DNA of 9,096 nucleotides. Source: an uncultured Gemmatimonadota bacterium. Lineage in GTDB: Bacteria; Gemmatimonadota; Gemmatimonadetes; Gemmatimonadales; GWC2-71-9. Shown piece after piece: positions 6,347 to 9,096 of the stretch; within the stretch, counting starts at the first letter, position 1, and every line of letters starts with the position of its first letter. The notes under the pieces were generated by a model. It saw only the letters and a list, made by a program, of their open reading frames with translations. It did no database searches and was not told the DNA's origin. Location: NCBI GenBank assembly GCA_946480845.1, contig CAMLLJ010000109.1, forward strand, positions 1-9,096, written 5' to 3'. A program made the translations under genes and the position numbers.

Positions 6347-6375
6347 TTGCGTCACTTCCGACCCGTGAGTATTAT
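6347..6375 (+). promoter_or_regulatory. sigma70-type promoter for the rpmJ-rpoA operon
   Basis: TTGCGT (6347-6352) and TATTAT (6370-6375) are separated by the optimal 17 bases. The -10 matches consensus at 5 of 6 positions and the -35 at 4 of 6. Initiation would be near 6382, leaving a leader of about 44 bases before the rpmJ ATG at 6426. The promoter means the alpha operon can be transcribed independently of any spc operon. The leader is too short, and its pairing too weak by eye, for me to claim an S4-binding pseudoknot like that in E. coli. Confidence 0.65.
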
Positions 6376-6393
6376 GCAAAGCTAGTCCTTAAA

Positions 6394-6429
6394 ATGGCCA
6401 TTCGGCTCGGGGGATGTCTCAGGTTATGA
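6394..6429 (+). CDS. possible 11-codon leader peptide ahead of rpmJ
   Basis: In the rpmJ leader an ATG at 6394 opens a frame encoding [11 protein letters not shown]. Its TGA stop (6427-6429) overlaps the rpmJ ATG (6426-6428) as ATGA. It starts about 12 bases after the predicted transcription start and has no clear Shine-Dalgarno site. If translated it would bring ribosomes to the rpmJ start, whose own site (AGG at 6421-6423) is weak and close. Such short frames arise often by chance, so this is a candidate only. Confidence 0.2.
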   Translation: MAIRLGGCLRL

Positions 6430-6542
6430 AGGTTCGTTCGAGTGTGAAGCCGATCTGCGAGCACTGCAAGGTGATCAAGCGGCAGGGCGTGGTCCGCATC
6501 ATCTGCAAGCGCAATCCCAAGCACAAGCAGCGGCAGGGCTGA
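6426..6542 (+). CDS. rpmJ: 50S ribosomal protein L36
   Basis: The 38-residue product begins [19 protein letters not shown] and ends KHKQRQG, the standard length and pattern of L36, a small protein of the large ribosomal subunit. Cys11, Cys14, Cys27 and His32 form the C-X2-C-X12-C-X4-H zinc site, so this is the zinc-binding (C+) form. ATG at 6426 gives the canonical MKVR start. An in-frame ATG at 6414 would add MSQV and is less likely. It is the first gene of the alpha operon and lies 2 bases before rpsM. It is too short to be found by length alone; the zinc pattern and neighbours identify it. Confidence 0.96.
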   Translation: MKVRSSVKPICEHCKVIKRQGVVRIICKRNPKHKQRQG

Positions 6543-6544
6543 TC

Positions 6545-6925
6545 ATGGCGCGCATTGCCGGCGTGGACCTTCCGCGCGAGAAGCGAGTCGAGATCGCCCT
6601 GACCTACATCTTCGGCATCGGCCGGCCCACCAGTGTGCGCATCCTGGGTGAGGCGGGGGTGTCCGCGGATACGCGCGTGCGCGATCTCTCCGACGCGGAA
6701 GTGGCGCGGCTGCGCCAGTTCATCGAGCGCTCGGTGAAGGTCGAGGGCGCGCTCCGCACCGAAGTGGCCATGAACATCAAGCGCCTGATGGACATCGGGA
6801 GCTACCGCGGCATCCGCCACCGCCGCGGGCTCCCGGTGCGCGGTCAGCGCACGCACACCAACGCCCGGACCAAGAAGGGCCCCCGCCGCGCCATCGCCGG
6901 CAAGAAGAAAGTGACGAAGAAGTAA
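6545..6925 (+). CDS. rpsM: 30S ribosomal protein S13
   Basis: S13 sits in the head of the small subunit and makes bridges to the large subunit and contacts with P-site tRNA. The 126-residue product has the typical start [21 protein letters not shown] followed by FGIGRPTS, the helix-two-turn-helix part. The C-terminal signature is near residues 85-126, with [21 protein letters not shown] then a run of basic residues ending KKVTKK, the tail that reaches the tRNA sites. An AGGG 6 bases ahead of ATG 6545 is a fair ribosome binding site. The next gene, rpsK, begins on the base directly after the stop. Confidence 0.98.
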   Translation: MARIAGVDLPREKRVEIALTYIFGIGRPTSVRILGEAGVSADTRVRDLSDAEVARLRQFIERSVKVEGALRTEVAMNIKRLMDIGSYRGIRHRRGLPVRGQRTHTNARTKKGPRRAIAGKKKVTKK

Positions 6926-7324
6926 ATGACAGCTCCTGTGAAGCCGACGACGGGCGGCAAGAAGTCGAAGAAGGTCGTCGAGAGCGAGGGCATCGCCCAC
7001 ATCTCGGCCACGTTCAACAACGTGCTGATCACCATCACGGACATGCGCGGCAACGCGCTGACCTGGGGCACCGCCGGCAAGGCGGGCTTCAAGGGCTCCA
7101 AGAAGAGCACGCCCTTCGCCGCCACCGTGGCGGCCGAGAACTGCGGCCGCGAGGCGATGAACCTCGGGCTGCGCCGCGTGCACGTGCGGGTGCAGGGCCC
7201 GGGCAGCGGCCGCGAGTCGGCCATCCAGGCGCTCGCCTCGGTCGGCCTCCGGGTCGTCTCCATCCGCGACGTCACCCCGATTCCCCACAATGGGTGCCGT
7301 CCGCCCAAGAAGCGGCGGGTCTGA
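6926..7324 (+). CDS. rpsK: 30S ribosomal protein S11
   Basis: S11 lies on the platform of the small subunit near the mRNA exit region and the 3' end of 16S rRNA. The 132-residue product has a lysine-rich N-terminal extension and then the conserved core: [52 protein letters not shown] and the terminal [18 protein letters not shown]. Asn122-Gly123 in PHNGC is the site converted to isoaspartate in E. coli S11, as known for the family. The stop of rpsM (TAA, 6923-6925) touches ATG 6926 with no gap, and purine-rich GAAGAAG just before it serves as ribosome binding site. rpsD follows after 3 bases. Confidence 0.98.
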   Translation: MTAPVKPTTGGKKSKKVVESEGIAHISATFNNVLITITDMRGNALTWGTAGKAGFKGSKKSTPFAATVAAENCGREAMNLGLRRVHVRVQGPGSGRESAIQALASVGLRVVSIRDVTPIPHNGCRPPKKRRV

Positions 7325-7327
7325 TCC

Positions 7328-7966
7328 ATGTCACGCTACACTGGCCCGAGCTGCCGGCAGTGCCGCCGCGAAGGCACCAAGCTGTTCCTCAAGGGCGCCA
7401 AGTGCCTCACCGAGAAGTGCCCGGTCGAGCGCCGTCCCTATCCCGCCGGCCAGCACGGCCAGGCCGGGGGCGGCCGCCCGCGCAAGGCGTCGGAGTACGC
7501 CAAGCAGCTGCGTGAGAAGCAGAAGGTGAAGCGCATGTACGGGCTCACCGAGCGGCAGTTCCGCAACCTGTTCGAGTCGGCCACGCTGCAGCCGGGCGTC
7601 AAGGGCACCAACCTGCTCATCGCGCTCGAGACCCGGCTCGACAACATCGTCTATCGCATGGGCTTCGCGGCCAGCCGCAAGGCGGCGCGCCAGCTCATCC
7701 GCCACGGGCACGTCGAAGTCAACGGCGGCCGCGTGGACATCCCGTCGTACCACGTGACGCCGGGCCACGAAGTGCGTGTCGCCCCGGCCAGCCGCGATTT
7801 TCTCGCGGTCCGCGCCGCCCAGGAGCTCGCCTCGCGCGGGCAGCCCGTCAGCTGGCTCACGGTCGACGCCGACAAGGCCGCCGGCCGCGTCGTCGAGATC
7901 CCGACGCGCGACGCGATTCCCGTCAACGCCCAGGAGCAGCTCATCGTCGAGCTGTACTCGAAGTGA
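7328..7966 (+). CDS. rpsD: 30S ribosomal protein S4
   Basis: S4 is a primary 16S rRNA binder that starts small-subunit assembly and, in E. coli, represses its own operon. The 212-residue product begins MSRYTGPSCRQCRREG and carries Cys9, Cys12, Cys26 and Cys31, a zinc-binding N terminus (C+ form). The S4 RNA-binding domain is near residues 105-170, with ETRLDNIVYRMGFAASRKAA then RQLIRHGHVEVNGGRVDIPS. The C terminus ends EQLIVELYSK as in most bacteria. It lies in the usual position between rpsK and rpoA. Whether it controls this operon cannot be judged from the short leader. Confidence 0.98.
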   Translation: MSRYTGPSCRQCRREGTKLFLKGAKCLTEKCPVERRPYPAGQHGQAGGGRPRKASEYAKQLREKQKVKRMYGLTERQFRNLFESATLQPGVKGTNLLIALETRLDNIVYRMGFAASRKAARQLIRHGHVEVNGGRVDIPSYHVTPGHEVRVAPASRDFLAVRAAQELASRGQPVSWLTVDADKAAGRVVEIPTRDAIPVNAQEQLIVELYSK

Positions 7967-7968
7967 CC

Positions 7969-9021
7969 ATGAGCATCGACCTGACCGGCCTGGTCCGTCC
8001 GCACCTCGTCGAGATGACGAAGCGGGAGGACAACCCGAACATCGCCGAGTTCCGCCTCCAGCCGCTGGAGCGCGGCTTCGGCTACACCCTCGGCAACACG
8101 CTGCGCCGCCTGCTGCTGTCGTCGCTCCGCGGCACCGCGGTCTGGGGCTTCCGCCTCGACGGCGTCGTGCACGAGCACCAGACGGTGGCCGGCGTCCTCG
8201 AGGACGTGCACCAGATCGTGCAGCGCCTCAAGTCGCTCACCCTCGTGCTCGATCCCGAGGTGGACGAGGCCGTCCTGCACATCAAGCGCGAGGGCGCGGG
8301 GCCGGTCTACGCGCGCGACATCCAGCCGCACGGCTCGGTCACCGTCGTGCATCCCGACCACCTGCTCTTCACGCTGCAGGACGACCGGGACGTCTCGATG
8401 GAGCTCTACGTCAACAAGGGGCGCGGCTACGTCGAGTCCGAGCTGCACCCGGCTGACCGCTCGCTCCCCATCGACCTGGTGCGCATCGACGCGATCTACA
8501 ACCCGGTCCGCCGCGCCAACTTCACCGTGTCGGAGACGCGCGTGGGCCAGCGCACCGACTACGACCGGCTGACCGTGTCGATCGAGACCAACGGCACCAT
8601 CTCCCCCGAGGATGCCGTGGCCTACGCCGCCGCCCTCGCGCAGGAGCACTTCCGCTTCTTCGTCGACTTCGGCAAGGTGCCGGTCATGCGCGATGACGCC
8701 GGCGCGCCGTCCGCCGCAGGCGGCAGCCTGCGCGACCGGCTGGGCCAGCCGATCGACGACTTCGGCCTCTCGGTCCGCTCGCTCAACTCGCTCAAGAACT
8801 CGAACATCCGGACCCTCCGGGACCTGGTCGAGTTCTCCGAGGACGACCTGCTCAAGGTCAAGAACGTCGGCGAGAAGGCGCTGAGCGAGATCGCCGAGCT
8901 GCTGCAGCGCGAGGGGCTCAACTTCGGCATGGGCTTCGAGGAGACCGACGGCGAGCTGCGGGTGGTCCGGCCCGGCGTCGCCCCGATGGCCCAGCCCTCC
9001 GCGGGCACCGGAGAGGTCTGA
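7969..9021 (+). CDS. rpoA: DNA-directed RNA polymerase subunit alpha
   Basis: The alpha dimer nucleates polymerase assembly, and its C-terminal domain binds UP elements and activators. The product has 350 residues from ATG 7969, somewhat longer than the 329 of E. coli. The N-terminal domain (about 1-235) includes RGFGYTLGNTLRRLLLSSL, the dimer and beta-contact helix, and NPVRRANFTVSETRVGQRTD. The C-terminal domain (about 255-320) has DDFGLSVRSLNSLKNSNIRT, in which Arg270, Asn273 and Lys276 correspond to the DNA-contacting residues of E. coli Arg265, Asn268 and Lys271. A helix-hairpin-helix (LLKVKNVGEKALSEI) follows, then a Pro/Gly-rich tail. GAAG 5 bases upstream supports ATG 7969. GTG 7963, which overlaps the rpsD stop as GTGA, is a plausible alternative adding two residues. 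The wording of this protein is the main reason for suggesting Gemmatimonadota. Confidence 0.98.
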   Translation: MSIDLTGLVRPHLVEMTKREDNPNIAEFRLQPLERGFGYTLGNTLRRLLLSSLRGTAVWGFRLDGVVHEHQTVAGVLEDVHQIVQRLKSLTLVLDPEVDEAVLHIKREGAGPVYARDIQPHGSVTVVHPDHLLFTLQDDRDVSMELYVNKGRGYVESELHPADRSLPIDLVRIDAIYNPVRRANFTVSETRVGQRTDYDRLTVSIETNGTISPEDAVAYAAALAQEHFRFFVDFGKVPVMRDDAGAPSAAGGSLRDRLGQPIDDFGLSVRSLNSLKNSNIRTLRDLVEFSEDDLLKVKNVGEKALSEIAELLQREGLNFGMGFEETDGELRVVRPGVAPMAQPSAGTGEV

Positions 9022-9022
9022 C

Positions 9023-9096
9023 ATGCGCCACCGCGCCAAGGGCCGCCAGCTCTCCCGCACCTCCAGCCACAAGCGGGCGCTGCTGAACAACATGGC
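9023..9096 (+). CDS. rplQ: 50S ribosomal protein L17, 5' part only (runs off the window)
   Basis: ATG 9023, one base after the rpoA stop, opens a frame reading MRHRAKGRQLSRTSSHKRAL and then LNNMA up to the window end. This is the conserved start of L17 (E. coli has MRHRKSGRQLNRNSSHRQA). L17 lies at the peptide exit side of the large subunit. GAGAGG (9011-9016) ends 6 bases before the start and is a good ribosome binding site. Only 24 full codons are visible. Position after rpoA is the standard end of the alpha operon. Confidence 0.96.
   Translation, partial: MRHRAKGRQLSRTSSHKRALLNNM

Noticed and set aside
4988..6385. 465-codon plus-strand frame opposite the cytochrome gene
   Set aside because: It mirrors the cytochrome coding sequence, has no recognisable motif, and runs through the promoter region. 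The minus strand has two CXXCH sites and a good ribosome binding site.
6382..6425. S4-binding pseudoknot in the rpmJ leader
   Set aside because: The leader is only about 44 bases and I could pair only a 3-bp stem (GCC-ATTC-GGC), far short of a credible pseudoknot.
7651..9093. 480-codon minus-strand frame opposite rpsD and rpoA
   Set aside because: It is entirely antisense to highly conserved S4 and RpoA sequence, and its composition is typical of a GC-driven shadow.

Overview
The window is a stretch of high-GC bacterial chromosome carrying housekeeping genes. It looks most like Gemmatimonadota: the alpha subunit (RpoA) and the wording of the cytochrome c protein resemble what I recall from that phylum, and the DNA is very GC-rich. 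The phylum is a judgement from memory, not a computed result. I see no phage, transposon, CRISPR or plasmid features, and codon use looks even throughout.

Left edge (1-165): a tRNA-Leu(CAG) on the minus strand, cut off at its 3' end by the window edge. It is divergent from smpB, and two sigma70-type promoters sit back to back between them.

Left operon (166-4903, plus strand): smpB, a secreted N-acetylmuramoyl-L-alanine amidase, a TPR-like lipoprotein, pyrD (class 1B type) and pyrF. Each of the first three junctions is a 4-base GTGA overlap, and pyrD and pyrF overlap by 8 bases. The five genes are therefore probably one transcript with coupled translation, joining ribosome rescue, cell wall remodelling and de novo UMP synthesis.

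Middle (4913-6425): a single minus-strand gene for a predicted exported di-heme cytochrome c of the cytochrome c peroxidase/MauG type, convergent with pyrF. Upstream lies a 274-base divergent intergenic region with an AT-rich island. This holds a good minus-strand promoter overlaid by two adjacent 20-bp palindromic repeats (6189-6228), which look like a tandem operator. They are the most interesting unexplained signal in the window. The same region holds the plus-strand promoter of the ribosomal operon and a possible 11-codon leader ORF.

Right operon (6426-9096, plus strand): rpmJ, rpsM, rpsK, rpsD, rpoA and rplQ (cut off at the right edge), the classical alpha operon with gaps of 0-3 bases. 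infA, map, adk and secY, which often precede rpmJ, are not upstream here.

I do not see a wholly new multi-gene system. The candidates for follow-up are the tandem operator with its cytochrome gene, the smpB-to-pyrF operon with its uncharacterised lipoprotein, and the leader ORF before rpmJ.
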